Assembly: GCF_003403075.1 (NCBI RefSeq)
Contig: NZ_CP031557.1
Span: forward strand, 3,224,001-3,288,000
Length of the DNA: 64,000 nucleotides
Source of the DNA: Flavobacterium psychrotrophum
Lineage (GTDB): Bacteria; Bacteroidota; Bacteroidia; Flavobacteriales; Flavobacteriaceae
Reading direction: 5' to 3'
Numbering within the stretch: position 1 is the stretch's first letter; the number at the start of each line of letters is the position of its first letter. The notes under the pieces were generated by a model, which worked only from the letters and a program-made list of their open reading frames with translations, was not told the DNA's origin and did no database searches. This document shows positions 18,333-27,371 of the stretch, one piece after another. The position numbers were made by a program, and so were the translations under genes.

Positions 18333-18486
18333 CAACTTTATAAGATTTTTTTACCACAAAGACCACAAAGCTTTTCACAAAGATCACAACGTAAACCACT
18401 TTCAGTGGAAGTTCACAAAGCTGTATGTTAGAACATAGTTTTATGACTACTGCGTAAATGCTCTGCTCCTTATGGCAAAATCAACT

Positions 18487-19302
18487 TTAATACTTTACTA
18501 TAAGCTCTTTTATAAGTGTACGCACTTTTGGTTCAGCGGCTTTAGCGGCCTGTAGCACCTCGTCGTGGCTTACATTTCCTACGCCTTCCTGGGTATCTCC
18601 CATATCGGTAATTACAGATATGCCGAAACATTCTATGTTCATATGGCGTGCTACAATAACCTCCGGCACCGTGCTCATGCCCACACAATCGGCACCCAGT
18701 ATCTTAACCATTCGGTATTCAGACAGAGTTTCAAACGTTGGCCCCTGTAAGCCCAGGTAAATACCATCTTTAACATCAATGCTAAGGCTAACGGCAATTT
18801 CTTTTGCTTTGCTTATCATATTACGGCTGTACGGCTCGCTCATATTTACAAAGCGTGGTCCAAAGCGTTCGTCGTTATGCCCGCGCAGCGGATGTTCCGG
18901 CATCATATTAATATGGTCGTATATAAGCACCACATCGCCCACTTTATAAAAAGGGTTTACCCCGCCCGATGCATTGCTTACAATAAGCTTTTCTACACCA
19001 AGGTATTTCATTACCCTTACCGGAAAGGTAACCTCCTGCATGGTGTAGCCTTCATAATAATGAAAACGCCCCTGCATGGCTACCACGTTGTTTTGCCCTA
19101 TTTTACCAAATATCAGCCTGCCTTCATGCCCCTCTACGGTAGATGTAGGAAAGTTTGGCAAATCTGAATACGGTATAGAATGCAGTATCTCAATATCATC
19201 TGCAAAGCCCCCAAGGCCAGAGCCTAATATAACGCCGTAGCGTGGCGTAAACTTTGTAGTTTCCTGAATGTATTTAACGGTTTCCTGTACTTTGTTCCAC
19301 AT
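18487..19302 (-). CDS. punA: Purine-nucleoside phosphorylase
   Basis: Cleaves purine nucleosides with phosphate to the free base and ribose-1-phosphate (purine salvage); cytosolic. The 271-residue length fits the trimeric (human-like) type. Phosphate-binding GSGLGGFAD (27-35), VEGHEGRL, QGRFHYYEGY, SNASGGVN and GPTFET (phosphate and purine sites) and VGMSTVPEVIVA are all present. The purine-specificity position reads ITD rather than the ITN of the mammalian enzyme. ATG at 19302, overlapping the end of lpxK by 29 bases, so the two are co-transcribed and probably translationally coupled. Confidence 0.95.
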   Translation of the reverse strand: MWNKVQETVKYIQETTKFTPRYGVILGSGLGGFADDIEILHSIPYSDLPNFPTSTVEGHEGRLIFGKIGQNNVVAMQGRFHYYEGYTMQEVTFPVRVMKYLGVEKLIVSNASGGVNPFYKVGDVVLIYDHINMMPEHPLRGHNDERFGPRFVNMSEPYSRNMISKAKEIAVSLSIDVKDGIYLGLQGPTFETLSEYRMVKILGADCVGMSTVPEVIVARHMNIECFGISVITDMGDTQEGVGNVSHDEVLQAAKAAEPKVRTLIKELIVKY

Positions 19303-20299
19303 AATCTAAAATGGTTTTATTAAAATCGTCGCCATCGTTTATAAACCGGCTTTTAATAGGCAGGTAATAGAGCCTGTTTTGCGGCAGTCGCCCTTTAAGG
19401 CGTACATAATCTTTCTCGGTAGCAACAATATATTGGTTTTGGGATAATCTTTCTAACTCACTGATTTCACTATCGGTAAAATCATGGTGGTCAGGATATT
19501 CTTTAAGCACATCACCATCTGATCTTAAATAATCAAAAAACGGCTTTGGCTTTGCAATGCCTGCCACCAGCACTTTAGGCTGTGCGGCAAGTTCGGCTAC
19601 ACTAATCCGGGTGCTTTCATTATAAACCGCGGCATCATAAGCAATGCTCGTAAAATATACACATTGCGTTGCAGCAGGCTTCAGTTTAGCAATAATTTTT
19701 TGCTGTTCAGCAACAGATATATCAGGCGGGCATTTAGTAACTACAATCACACCGGCTCTTTTTGCACCGGCGCGGCCTTCCCGCAGGTTTCCGGCAGGGA
19801 GAATAAAATCGTCTGCATACAAATCGCCATAGGCCGTGAGCAGTATATAAAATCCAGCCTTTACACGGCGGTGTTGGTAGGCATCGTCTAATATAATAAG
19901 CTGCGGTTTTGGCGTAAGCGAGAGCAGGTTTGTAATACCATTTACACGGTTAGCATCTACCGCTACCCTGATATTTTTTAATTTTGAAAAAAACTGGTAA
20001 GGCTCGTCGCCAATGATTTGTGCAGTTGCGGCAGCATCGGCAAGAATATAGCCATGGGTTTTGCGTCCGTAGCCACGGCTTAGTACCGCAACATTATACT
20101 GTTGCGACAGCAGGCGTATAAGGTATTCGGTCTGTGGGGTTTTACCGGTACCACCCGTACTCAGGTTACCTACAGCTATTACAGGCACATTAAAAGTTAC
20201 TGATTTAAACCCACCACTATTGTATAATAAATTACGAATACCGGTAACCAGGCCATACAGCAGCGAAAAAGGGAGTAATAACAGCCTGAGTGTTTTCAT
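19274..20299 (-). CDS. lpxK: Tetraacyldisaccharide 4'-kinase
   Basis: Phosphorylates the 4' position of the lipid A precursor in LPS synthesis; membrane-associated at the cytoplasmic face. The 341 residues include an N-terminal hydrophobic helix (about 4-20) and the P-loop GNLSTGGTGKT (44-54), which is diagnostic for LpxK, plus LSRGYGRK and the DDAYQHRRV motif. ATG at 20299 with an exact -7 box 32 bases upstream. First gene of the lpxK-punA unit. Confidence 0.96.
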   Translation of the reverse strand: MKTLRLLLLPFSLLYGLVTGIRNLLYNSGGFKSVTFNVPVIAVGNLSTGGTGKTPQTEYLIRLLSQQYNVAVLSRGYGRKTHGYILADAAATAQIIGDEPYQFFSKLKNIRVAVDANRVNGITNLLSLTPKPQLIILDDAYQHRRVKAGFYILLTAYGDLYADDFILPAGNLREGRAGAKRAGVIVVTKCPPDISVAEQQKIIAKLKPAATQCVYFTSIAYDAAVYNESTRISVAELAAQPKVLVAGIAKPKPFFDYLRSDGDVLKEYPDHHDFTDSEISELERLSQNQYIVATEKDYVRLKGRLPQNRLYYLPIKSRFINDGDDFNKTILDYVEQSTGNR

Positions 20300-20331
20300 G
20301 TGGTTTTAAGGCAGCGTTCTCTGCTGCTACA

Positions 20332-20339
20332 CAAAGATA
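20332..20339 (-). promoter_or_regulatory. -7 box TATCTTTG of lpxK-punA
   Basis: Exact TAnnTTTG match ending 32 bases upstream of the lpxK ATG. Confidence 0.6.
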
Positions 20340-20437
20340 AAGTTTTTAAACGTTGCCATGCCATCAAAAAAATTTGGTTTTATGGGTATTTTGCAATTGT
20401 TTTGTAACAATACAAACCAATTTAAAATTACACCAAA

Positions 20438-20674
20438 ATGAAAAGACTTATCCTGTGCATTGCGATAATGGGCACCATTACCTTTGTAGCCTGCGAAAAA
20501 GACGATAGCAGCAACGAAAACTGTGTAACCTGCAGGTTTAACTCCGGAGGCATTACTGATAGCGAAGAAGTGTGTAATGTAGATGGCATGGCTTATGTAA
20601 ATGGCACAAACTCTAATACAGCATACAGCGATTATATTGACCTGGCACAGGAAACAGGATATTCTTGCAGGTAA
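20438..20674 (+). CDS. Small four-cysteine lipoprotein
   Basis: A 78-residue lipoprotein: signal MKRLILCIAIMGTITFVAC with lipidated Cys19, then one compact domain with cysteines at 29, 32, 46 and 77 (C-x2-C-x13-C-x30-C) and the text GMAYVNGTNSNTAYSDYIDL. The same cysteine pattern occurs twice in the next gene. Four cysteines on the outside of the inner membrane suggest disulfides or metal binding; that is inference. ATG start chosen for the signal peptide. Function unknown. Confidence 0.7.
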   Translation: MKRLILCIAIMGTITFVACEKDDSSNENCVTCRFNSGGITDSEEVCNVDGMAYVNGTNSNTAYSDYIDLAQETGYSCR

Positions 20675-20913
20675 TATTTTTATGAGCTTGTATAATTGCA
20701 CTTAGCGGTTTTGGGATTTTACAAAAAAGTAACACTTTTTTTATAAAGCAATATTTTTTTAACCGCTGTGCAAACAGAATATACATTTCGGCACGATATT
20801 TATCAGGCACATATACTAAAACGATAAAAATAACAAAGTTTTAACGGAAAGATTTGGATATAAACCGCGTTTTTTCTTTTTTTGCTGTTCACAAAATTAA
20901 CGTGCACTACAAA

Positions 20914-21432
20914 ATGAAAAAGATATTATTTTCCCTGGCTATAGTAAGCCTTTTTACTCTGGCAGCATGTTCTGATGAAGAAAGCCTGCCAAAGATAGCT
21001 TACACAGGTTGTACAACCTGCGAAGTATCGGGCGTTGCTCCTGACTTTGTTCCTGAGGATTATGAGATATGTGTAGCACTGGAATCTGCCACGGTAGGTG
21101 ACAGTACAGCACAACAGGAAGTAGTATATGTTAACGGAAGGTCTACAGGAATAGCGCCGGAGCGTTATTTTGAATTATTTTGCGACAATGCCTACGGCGA
21201 AGTTACTAACCCTGAACCAGGTGAAGGTGAAGGTGAAGGCGGTGGTGGTGGCACCGGAAACGAAAACTGTGTTACCTGCCTTGCATTTAATGATGTAACT
21301 ACAGGCACACAATTTCCGGCACAAACAGTTTGCCAGGGTACAAATGGAAATGCTTTTGTAGATAATATAGACAAAGGGATGCCTTATGCAAACTACATTG
21401 CTGCGCTAAATGTTGTTACTACCTGCCAGTAA
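20914..21432 (+). CDS. Lipoprotein with two four-cysteine domains
   Basis: A 172-residue lipoprotein starting at the ATG at 20914 (signal MKKILFSLAIVSLFTLAAC, lipidated Cys19). A TTG 60 bases upstream keeps the frame but adds a non-signal extension, so it is rejected. Two copies of the domain seen in the preceding gene follow: cysteines 33, 36, 53, 90 and 119, 122, 140, 171. They are joined by an acidic-glycine linker (PEPGEGEGEGGGGGTG, 100-115). The second copy begins with NENCVTC exactly like the neighbour gene, so the pair arose by duplication. Function unknown; surface exposure is likely. A strong terminator follows. Confidence 0.75.
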   Translation: MKKILFSLAIVSLFTLAACSDEESLPKIAYTGCTTCEVSGVAPDFVPEDYEICVALESATVGDSTAQQEVVYVNGRSTGIAPERYFELFCDNAYGEVTNPEPGEGEGEGGGGGTGNENCVTCLAFNDVTTGTQFPAQTVCQGTNGNAFVDNIDKGMPYANYIAALNVVTTCQ

Positions 21433-21456
21433 ATAACTGATAAATAAAAAATACAG

Positions 21457-21486
21457 AACTGCCCTTATGGGCAGTTTTTTGTTTTT
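21457..21486 (+). terminator. Rho-independent terminator of the four-cysteine lipoprotein gene
   Basis: AACTGCCC-TTAT-GGGCAGTT (21457-21476) followed by TTTTGTTTTT. Confidence 0.85.
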
Positions 21487-21487
21487 G

Positions 21488-21495
21488 TACCTTTG
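21488..21495 (+). promoter_or_regulatory. -7 box TACCTTTG of the Nif3-like gene
   Basis: Exact TAnnTTTG match directly after the terminator, 18 bases before the ATG at 21514. Confidence 0.6.
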
Positions 21496-21513
21496 GGAAA
21501 GAAGAAACCATAT

Positions 21514-22608
21514 ATGAAAATAGCGGAGATTTTAGATATACTTGAGATAATGGCTCCACTGGGGTATGCCGAAGACTTTGATAACGTGGGCCTGCTTACC
21601 GGCAGCGCAGCTACAGATGCTACCGGTATACTGGTGTGCCATGATGCACTTGAGCAGGTTATAGACGAGGCCATAGCAGCAAGCTGCAACCTTGTTGTGT
21701 GCTTTCACCCGATATTGTTTAGCGGGTTAAAAAAGATAACCGGCAAAAACTATGTAGAGCGTGCCGTTATTAAAGCCATAAAAAACGACATTGCCATTTA
21801 TGCCGTACATACCGCATTAGACAACCATAGCCAGGGTGTGAACAAAATATTTGCAGATGCACTTGGGCTTATCAATACTAAGATACTGGTACCTAAAGAA
21901 GGCTTTATTCGTAAGCTTGTAACGTATACCATTGCCGAAAATCACATACAATTGCGCAATGCCCTGTTTAACGCAGGGGCAGGCAGCATAGGCAATTATC
22001 AAAATTGTAGTTTTAACAGCACCGGGCTGGGCACTTACCAGGGTAATGAATTTAGCAACCCCGAAGTGGGCCAGCGTGGCGAATTTACTGAGGCCAATGA
22101 AATAAAAATTGAGGTTACTTTTGAAAAACACCTTGAAGCCAAAATACTGAAAGCACTTTTTGCAAACCATGTGTATGAGGAAGTTGCCTATGAAATTTAC
22201 ACCCTTCAAAACCGCCACCAGAATATAGGTCTTGGAATTATAGGCGAACTGGCAGAACCTCTTGATGAACATACATTTCTTGAATTTGCAAAGCAAAAGA
22301 TAAAAGCTGGAGGCATACGCCACAGCGCTTTTACCGGAAAGCCGATTAAAAAAGTTGCCCTGCTGGGTGGCTCAGGCAGCTTTGCTATTAAAAATGCAAT
22401 AGCAGCGGGAGCTGACGCCTACCTTACGGCCGACCTTAAATACCACCAGTTTTATGAAGCCGAGGGCAAGCTATTATTAGCAGACGTAGGCCACTATGAG
22501 AGTGAGCGTTATACTGCTGATTATATAGCAAAGTACTTGTCTGAAAATATAAAAGACATTGCAATCAGGGTTTCTGGCATCGACACTAATCCTGTAAAAT
22601 ATGTTTAG
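21514..22608 (+). CDS. Nif3-like dinuclear metal centre protein
   Basis: Member of the NIF3/YbgI family (GTP cyclohydrolase I type 2 homologues), 364 residues; hexameric toroid with a two-metal site, true function uncertain. Motifs: YAEDFDNVGLLTG (N-terminal), VVCFHPILFSGLK and VHTALDNHSQGVN, which carry metal-binding His and Asp residues, and the C-terminal DVGHYESER with the remaining His and Glu. A middle insert (about 125-230, PII-like) is normal for the long form. Start at ATG 21514; the TTG at 21493 lies within the -7 box. Confidence 0.93.
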   Translation: MKIAEILDILEIMAPLGYAEDFDNVGLLTGSAATDATGILVCHDALEQVIDEAIAASCNLVVCFHPILFSGLKKITGKNYVERAVIKAIKNDIAIYAVHTALDNHSQGVNKIFADALGLINTKILVPKEGFIRKLVTYTIAENHIQLRNALFNAGAGSIGNYQNCSFNSTGLGTYQGNEFSNPEVGQRGEFTEANEIKIEVTFEKHLEAKILKALFANHVYEEVAYEIYTLQNRHQNIGLGIIGELAEPLDEHTFLEFAKQKIKAGGIRHSAFTGKPIKKVALLGGSGSFAIKNAIAAGADAYLTADLKYHQFYEAEGKLLLADVGHYESERYTADYIAKYLSENIKDIAIRVSGIDTNPVKYV

Positions 22609-22665
22609 TTTTGGGCACGGGAGGATAAAATAAAAAAATCTTCTTTACAGTCCAAAAAAAATGCA

Positions 22666-22673
22666 TAATTTTG
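22666..22673 (+). promoter_or_regulatory. -7 box TAATTTTG of the coiled-coil gene
   Basis: Exact TAnnTTTG match, giving a leader of about 45 bases before the ATG at 22723. Confidence 0.6.
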
Positions 22674-22722
22674 CATTCATTTTATCAGGAGAATAACAAA
22701 TCAAGTTTAAGTACTTATACAT

Positions 22723-23502
22723 ATGGCGAATATCAAGGAACTAAGTGTTGAAGAAAAGTTAAGGGCACTTTATGATTTACAGTTGATCGACTCACGCATT
22801 GACGAGATCACGAATGTAAGGGGCGAACTTCCACTGGAAGTAGAAGACCTGGAAGATGAAGTGGCAGGGCTAAGCACAAGGCTTGAAAAACTAAAAAATG
22901 ACCTTGAAAGCATTGAGGAGCAGATCAAAGAAAAGAAAAATGCTATTGACGACCACAAGGTAGCCATAAAAAAATACACTGAGCAGCAAAAAAATGTGCG
23001 CAATAACCGTGAGTTCAACTCTCTTACTAAAGAAGTAGAATTTCAGGAGCTTGAAATACAGCTTGCAGAAAAGCACATTAAAGAAATGAAGGCTTCTATA
23101 GAGCACAAAAAGGAAACTTTAGGACAAAGCCAGGAAAAACTGGATGCTAAGTCTAACCACCTTGGGCACAAAAAATCAGAGCTTGACGCTATTATGGCTG
23201 AGACTGAAAAAGAAGAAAACTTCCTGAAAGAAAAGTCAGGCGAGTACCGTAGCCAGATCGAAGACAGGCTTCTTGCCGCTTATGACAGGATACGTAGCAG
23301 CGTGCGTAATGGCCTTGCAGTAGTATCTATAGAAAGAGGTGCTTCGGCAGGTTCATTCTTTACCATTCCGCCACAAACGCAAATGGAAATTGCAGCCCGC
23401 AAAAAAATACTTACTGACGAGCACAGTGGCCGTATACTTGTAGACAGCGCACTTGCTGATGAAGAGAGAGAGAAAATGGAGCAATTATTTGCTAAAATAT
23501 AA
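22723..23502 (+). CDS. Coiled-coil protein of the C4-type zinc-ribbon (DUF164/CT398) family, zinc site lost
   Basis: A 259-residue cytosolic protein with a long antiparallel coiled coil (about 35-185) and a C-terminal domain in the position of a zinc ribbon. In the family the ribbon has CxxC and CExCGRIL; here the matching segments read GASAGSFFTIPPQ and TDEHSGRILVD, with no cysteine at all. The surrounding text is well kept (IPPQ, GRILVD), so the fold may persist without metal. The function of the family is unclear; links to Nif3-type proteins by neighbourhood are common, and here the Nif3-like gene is directly upstream. Own promoter and terminator. Confidence 0.85.
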   Translation: MANIKELSVEEKLRALYDLQLIDSRIDEITNVRGELPLEVEDLEDEVAGLSTRLEKLKNDLESIEEQIKEKKNAIDDHKVAIKKYTEQQKNVRNNREFNSLTKEVEFQELEIQLAEKHIKEMKASIEHKKETLGQSQEKLDAKSNHLGHKKSELDAIMAETEKEENFLKEKSGEYRSQIEDRLLAAYDRIRSSVRNGLAVVSIERGASAGSFFTIPPQTQMEIAARKKILTDEHSGRILVDSALADEEREKMEQLFAKI

Positions 23503-23510
23503 TTACAGTA

Positions 23511-23540
23511 AAGCCTCCGCCCGCGGAGGCTTTTTCTTTT
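23511..23540 (+). terminator. Rho-independent terminator of the coiled-coil gene
   Basis: AAGCCTCCGC / GCGGAGGCTT (23511-23520, 23523-23532) with a TTTTTCTTTT run. Confidence 0.85.
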
Positions 23541-23547
23541 ACACGCC

Positions 23548-24423
23548 ATGCCATATTTTTTAACAAACCTGGCCGCAAAGCTTATAGGCCTGTACATAAA
23601 TATTCTTAGTTACCTGGCACCCACGGCTGCCAACAGAATTGCCTATATGTATTTTAGCAAGCCCCTGCGCGGACGGTTAAAAAAAGACAGGCTCCCTATT
23701 ATACTCCGCGAGGCACAACAGGAAACCATAACCTACAACAATGCTGTATTTGAGGCCTATGTATGGCCGGGCAACGAAACAAAAGTTTTATTGGTACACG
23801 GTTGGGAAAGCAATGCCAGCCGCTGGAAACTGCTTATAAGCTACCTTAAAAAATCGGGCTGTACCATTATTGCGCTTGATGCTCCTGCGCACGGGCTCTC
23901 ATCCGGAGATGAGTTTACAATTCCGCATTATGCCGAATTTGTAAATGTGCTGGTTAATAAATACCAGCCACAATACCTTATAGGGCATAGCCTGGGCGGC
24001 GCTACGGCACTTTACTTCCAGGCGCACTACCCTAACCCGTTTATTGAGAAAATGGTTGTACTGGGCGCTCCCAGCGAGTTTAACTCCATCCTGCAAAATT
24101 ACCGCAAACTTTTAGGGCTAAGCAATCGCGTATTTAACAAGCTGAACGCCTTTTGTATAGAATGCTATGGTATGGACCTGAAGGATTTTTCGGGTGCGGC
24201 ATTTGCCAAAAAAATTGACATTCCCGGATTACTGGTACACGACCGTGCCGATGAAACCGTAGCCTTTAAAGAAGGCAAGCGCATAGCAGATGCTTATCCT
24301 AACGCTACGTTTTTAATTACAAACGGCATGGGGCACCGCCTGCACGACGACGGGCTGTATAACCGCATTTACGATTATCTGTTTAATGAAAAACAGGTTG
24401 TTTCTAATGAAGAAATAGCATAG
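23548..24423 (+). CDS. Alpha/beta hydrolase
   Basis: A 291-residue alpha/beta-hydrolase-fold enzyme. Oxyanion motif LLVHGWESNASRW (about 81-93), nucleophile elbow GHSLGG (about 146-151), an acid in LLVHDRADETV and the catalytic His in GMGHRLHDDG near the end. The first 40 residues contain a hydrophobic stretch (LIGLYINILSYLAP) that could tether it to the membrane. Substrate unknown; esterase or lipase-like activity is the general expectation. ATG 7 bases after the terminator run of the previous gene, so a promoter of its own is not obvious. Confidence 0.88.
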   Translation: MPYFLTNLAAKLIGLYINILSYLAPTAANRIAYMYFSKPLRGRLKKDRLPIILREAQQETITYNNAVFEAYVWPGNETKVLLVHGWESNASRWKLLISYLKKSGCTIIALDAPAHGLSSGDEFTIPHYAEFVNVLVNKYQPQYLIGHSLGGATALYFQAHYPNPFIEKMVVLGAPSEFNSILQNYRKLLGLSNRVFNKLNAFCIECYGMDLKDFSGAAFAKKIDIPGLLVHDRADETVAFKEGKRIADAYPNATFLITNGMGHRLHDDGLYNRIYDYLFNEKQVVSNEEIA

Positions 24424-24464
24424 TAAGTAATAGGAATAAAAAAATGTCATATTTTGCATATTAG

Positions 24465-24560
24465 AGACTTTCCCTTCGTCGAAATGGAAAATCTTTGTGT
24501 TCCATTTCGACCGCAGCTTGCCTGCCGGCAGAGGCAGGCGCAGCGAAGTGGAGAAATCTC
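24465..24560. repeat. REP-like intergenic palindrome cluster
   Basis: TCGAAATGGAA (24479-24489) is inverted at 24500-24510, and GCCTGCC (24520-24526) at 24533-24539; the whole reads GAGACTTTCCCTTCGTCG to AGCGAAGTGGAGAAATCTC, imperfectly self-complementary. It lies between convergent genes; nothing else is seen in 24424-24600. Confidence 0.6.
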
Positions 24561-24603
24561 AGAGTTATTATGACAATAAATTATTCCCACTACTTACCTC
24601 TTC

Positions 24604-24648
24604 TTTAAAAGAAAAAAAAGGATTAAAAACCTAAGTTCTTAATCCTTT
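24604..24648 (-). terminator. Rho-independent terminator of the subtilase gene
   Basis: AAAGGATTAA / TTAATCCTTT (24617-24626, 24639-24648); read on the minus strand the stem is followed by TTTTTTTCTTTT. Confidence 0.75.
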
Positions 24649-24702
24649 TATATTTAAGCACAACACTTTAAATAGTGATAGCCGTATTATGATTGAAAAT
24701 TC

Positions 24703-26340
24703 TTAATTCTTTACAATTCTTCGGGTAGTAACTTTATCGCCATCGGTAACTTTCACGATATACACACCGGCAGCAAAAGCGCTAAAATCTATTTGAGACA
24801 TTCCGTTTAAGGTACTGCTATATACTTTTTGCCCCATTGTGGTGTATACCTCAGCCGTAAGTTTAGCCGAAACTACTTCAGCGTTTAGCGTAAGCTTATC
24901 TTGTACCGGGTTAGGATATGCTGTAAACAAAGCCTTAGTATTGCCCGATACCCCAAGCAGGTTTTGTATGGCTACGATCGCAGCCTGCATATTTGGCAAT
25001 GGCCCTATATGCCCTGTAGATGCAGATCCCTGCGCCTGGCCCGTACTAATAAGTAGGTCGCGCATTTCAGCAGGGCTAAAATAGGTGTCGGTAAGGCTGT
25101 GGTAGTACGATTGCAGCACTACAACACACGATGCCACGATAGGCGTAGCAGAACTTGTACCACTAAACATGGTATATTGCTGGTTAAAATCATTATCTAT
25201 TGTAACATAATCGCCATAACCCGATGTAAGCACACCCTGACCCCAGCCCTGCACATCTACGCGCGCGCCATAAGTACTAAAGTTTAGCCTGCGACGGGTA
25301 CCGGTACTATTTCCTGCACCTACCATAATGGCACCACTATTCCCCCTGTCCATATACTCAGCATAATCAGGGGCATCAAGGTTTTGCCCTCCGTTACCGG
25401 CAGCAGCTACAATAATAATACCTGTATCGGTAGCAGCGCGGGTAAGGTCCCACACTACATTATCATACTCTCCTGCCACATAATTATCAGGATATTCAGG
25501 ATCGGTTTCAGTGCCCCCTACCTGTAGCTCAAATAAAATTACATCGCCGGGAGCCGATGCAGCTATACTTCTTGAGATAGCACGGGTTCGATTATAAGAG
25601 ACCGTTGTCCATTCCGGGAACAACACTGCCTCATTAGCACCATATGCCATACCTGATATACCATAGTTCCCTTTATCTCCTACAAGCACACCCAGTACGG
25701 CTGTACCATGTTCTGTGTAATTTGTAGAAGCATCATTAGAAACGACCATACCCTGTGCAAATCCTACACTTACTTCGTTCAGGTCTTCATGGTTAGGATT
25801 AAATCCGTATTCTACATCCCTTATATTAATACCCTGCCCGTTAAGGCCAAGGTTCCAGGCATAGTCCATCTTAACTCCGGCAGTACCTATATAAGTTTGT
25901 TGGTTTTCATACAGCGGCGTTACCGGCTCTATGTCTAAAGGTGGCTTTACAGGAGTTAACGACGCAAGAGAGCAGTAAGCTACTCCGTCCAGTTTTTCCA
26001 GCTCACGCCCCAGGCTAAGCAGCCTTTCATTAGTTGGATCAGTAATCGATAATTTGTAAATATTACGCAGCCTGTTGACCGATGCGCCATTACCCGTATT
26101 TTTAAGCGCAAGGGCTTCCATAGCATCCAGCTTTTCAGCACTGATGTCTATGCCGGGCTCGGCAGCTATGCCATACGTTTTAACAAGGCCATCATAACCC
26201 TTAGGCATATCACTGCTATTAAAGGCAACATATAACTCATGTTGGCTATTGGGTTGTAGGTGCAGGTTTCCTTTTCGGTTTTGTGCAAAAAATGTAAGCG
26301 GCGCAAAAAGCAGCACAGCCAGAAGGGTAGTTTTCTTCAT
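24703..26340 (-). CDS. Subtilisin-like (S8) serine peptidase with T9SS type A sorting domain
   Basis: Exported serine peptidase, 545 residues from the ATG at 26340 (signal MKKTTLLAVLLFAPLTFFAQ; the TTG at 26352 is rejected). After a pro-region (about 21-145), the S8 domain shows the triad: Asp175 in INIRDVEYGF, His211 in YTEHGTAVLG, and Ser396 in FSGTSSATP, with the oxyanion Asn316 in AAAGNGG. The Asp motif DVE replaces the usual DTG, as in a subgroup of bacterial subtilases. The last 75 residues are a type A sorting domain (YPNPVQDKLTLNA to YIVKVTDGDKVTTRRIVKN), which sends it through T9SS to the cell surface or medium. Role in protein degradation is likely. Confidence 0.93.
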   Translation of the reverse strand: MKKTTLLAVLLFAPLTFFAQNRKGNLHLQPNSQHELYVAFNSSDMPKGYDGLVKTYGIAAEPGIDISAEKLDAMEALALKNTGNGASVNRLRNIYKLSITDPTNERLLSLGRELEKLDGVAYCSLASLTPVKPPLDIEPVTPLYENQQTYIGTAGVKMDYAWNLGLNGQGINIRDVEYGFNPNHEDLNEVSVGFAQGMVVSNDASTNYTEHGTAVLGVLVGDKGNYGISGMAYGANEAVLFPEWTTVSYNRTRAISRSIAASAPGDVILFELQVGGTETDPEYPDNYVAGEYDNVVWDLTRAATDTGIIIVAAAGNGGQNLDAPDYAEYMDRGNSGAIMVGAGNSTGTRRRLNFSTYGARVDVQGWGQGVLTSGYGDYVTIDNDFNQQYTMFSGTSSATPIVASCVVVLQSYYHSLTDTYFSPAEMRDLLISTGQAQGSASTGHIGPLPNMQAAIVAIQNLLGVSGNTKALFTAYPNPVQDKLTLNAEVVSAKLTAEVYTTMGQKVYSSTLNGMSQIDFSAFAAGVYIVKVTDGDKVTTRRIVKN

Positions 26341-26426
26341 GTGGTAAAGCAAAAAATAGTTAATGGCGTTAACGCGGTAAATATAATAAGATTAAGCAAC
26401 TGCTACCTGCTCTCAATAAAATATTT

Positions 26427-26434
26427 TACTTTTG
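26427..26434 (+). promoter_or_regulatory. -7 box TACTTTTG very close to the rluF start
   Basis: Exact TAnnTTTG match that ends only four bases before the ATG at 26439, implying transcription starts at or near the start codon (leaderless mRNA). Confidence 0.6.
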
Positions 26435-26438
26435 CAGT

Positions 26439-27371
26439 ATGGAAACGGAACTTAAACGCCTCAATAAATTTATATCAGAAACCGGGTATTGCTCACGCCG
26501 CGAGGCAGACAAGCTTATAGAAGAAGGTCGTGTAACACTAAACGGCGCAGTGCCGGAAATGGGCACTAAGGTAAGCCCTGCTGACGAAATACGCATTGAT
26601 GGCAAACTGATTACCGAAAAGCGCGGTACTAATGTATACCTGGCCTTTCATAAACCGGTAGGCATTGAGTGCACAACCAATCCTGACGTGCGGGACAATA
26701 TTGTAGAATACATTAACTACCCTAAACGCATATTCCCGATAGGCAGGCTGGATAAAGCCAGTGAGGGATTAATTTTTATGACCGACGATGGCGATATTGT
26801 AAACAAGATACTCCGCGCACGCAACAACCACGAAAAAGAATATATTGTTACCGTAAGCAAACCCATTACCGATCGTTTTATACAGCGTATGGGCAATGGT
26901 GTACCAATACTGGATACCATAACCCGTAAATGCAAGGTAGAGCAGGTAAGCAAATACGTATTTAGGATTGTGCTTACCCAGGGGCTAAACCGCCAGATAC
27001 GCCGCATGTGCGAGTACCTGGACTATGAGGTAACAGCCCTTAAACGCATCCGCATTATCAACATATCGCTTGATGTACCTGTGGGACGTTACCGCGACCT
27101 AACCCCGGCAGAGATTACAGAACTGAATACCCTTATAGAGCCAAGCAGCAAGACTGAAGAAGCCAGTTTGCCTAAACCTGCACAACAAAGGGATACTACC
27201 CAAAAGCCTGCTTACAAGCCACGCGAAAATAAGCCGCTTAGCAATGGCAATAAACAAAACCGTACAAGTAGTAATGGCAGCAAAAGACCATTTAACCGTG
27301 ATAACAAAGGCAATGGCGGGCAGTCAGGAGAAGGTAATAAAGGGAATTTCAGGAAGAAGAACAATGAGTGA
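26439..27371 (+). CDS. rluF: RluF-type 23S rRNA pseudouridine synthase with low-complexity tail
   Basis: Isomerises a uridine in 23S rRNA (RluF acts on U2604 and U2605-region in E. coli; exact target here inferred). N-terminal S4 RNA-binding domain ([20 protein letters not shown], about 8-27), catalytic domain with Asp105 in [10 protein letters not shown] (102-111), and [18 protein letters not shown]. From about residue 233 to 310 a basic, Asn/Gly/Ser/Lys-rich tail follows, of the kind often found on flavobacterial RNA enzymes and likely unstructured RNA-binding. The start at 26439 is supported by the -7 box just before it. Confidence 0.93.
   Translation: METELKRLNKFISETGYCSRREADKLIEEGRVTLNGAVPEMGTKVSPADEIRIDGKLITEKRGTNVYLAFHKPVGIECTTNPDVRDNIVEYINYPKRIFPIGRLDKASEGLIFMTDDGDIVNKILRARNNHEKEYIVTVSKPITDRFIQRMGNGVPILDTITRKCKVEQVSKYVFRIVLTQGLNRQIRRMCEYLDYEVTALKRIRIINISLDVPVGRYRDLTPAEITELNTLIEPSSKTEEASLPKPAQQRDTTQKPAYKPRENKPLSNGNKQNRTSSNGSKRPFNRDNKGNGGQSGEGNKGNFRKKNNE

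Noticed and set aside
27244..27363. Longer version of the small ORF after rluF
   Set aside because: It lies out of frame inside the low-complexity tail of rluF; only the part from 27364 is plausible.
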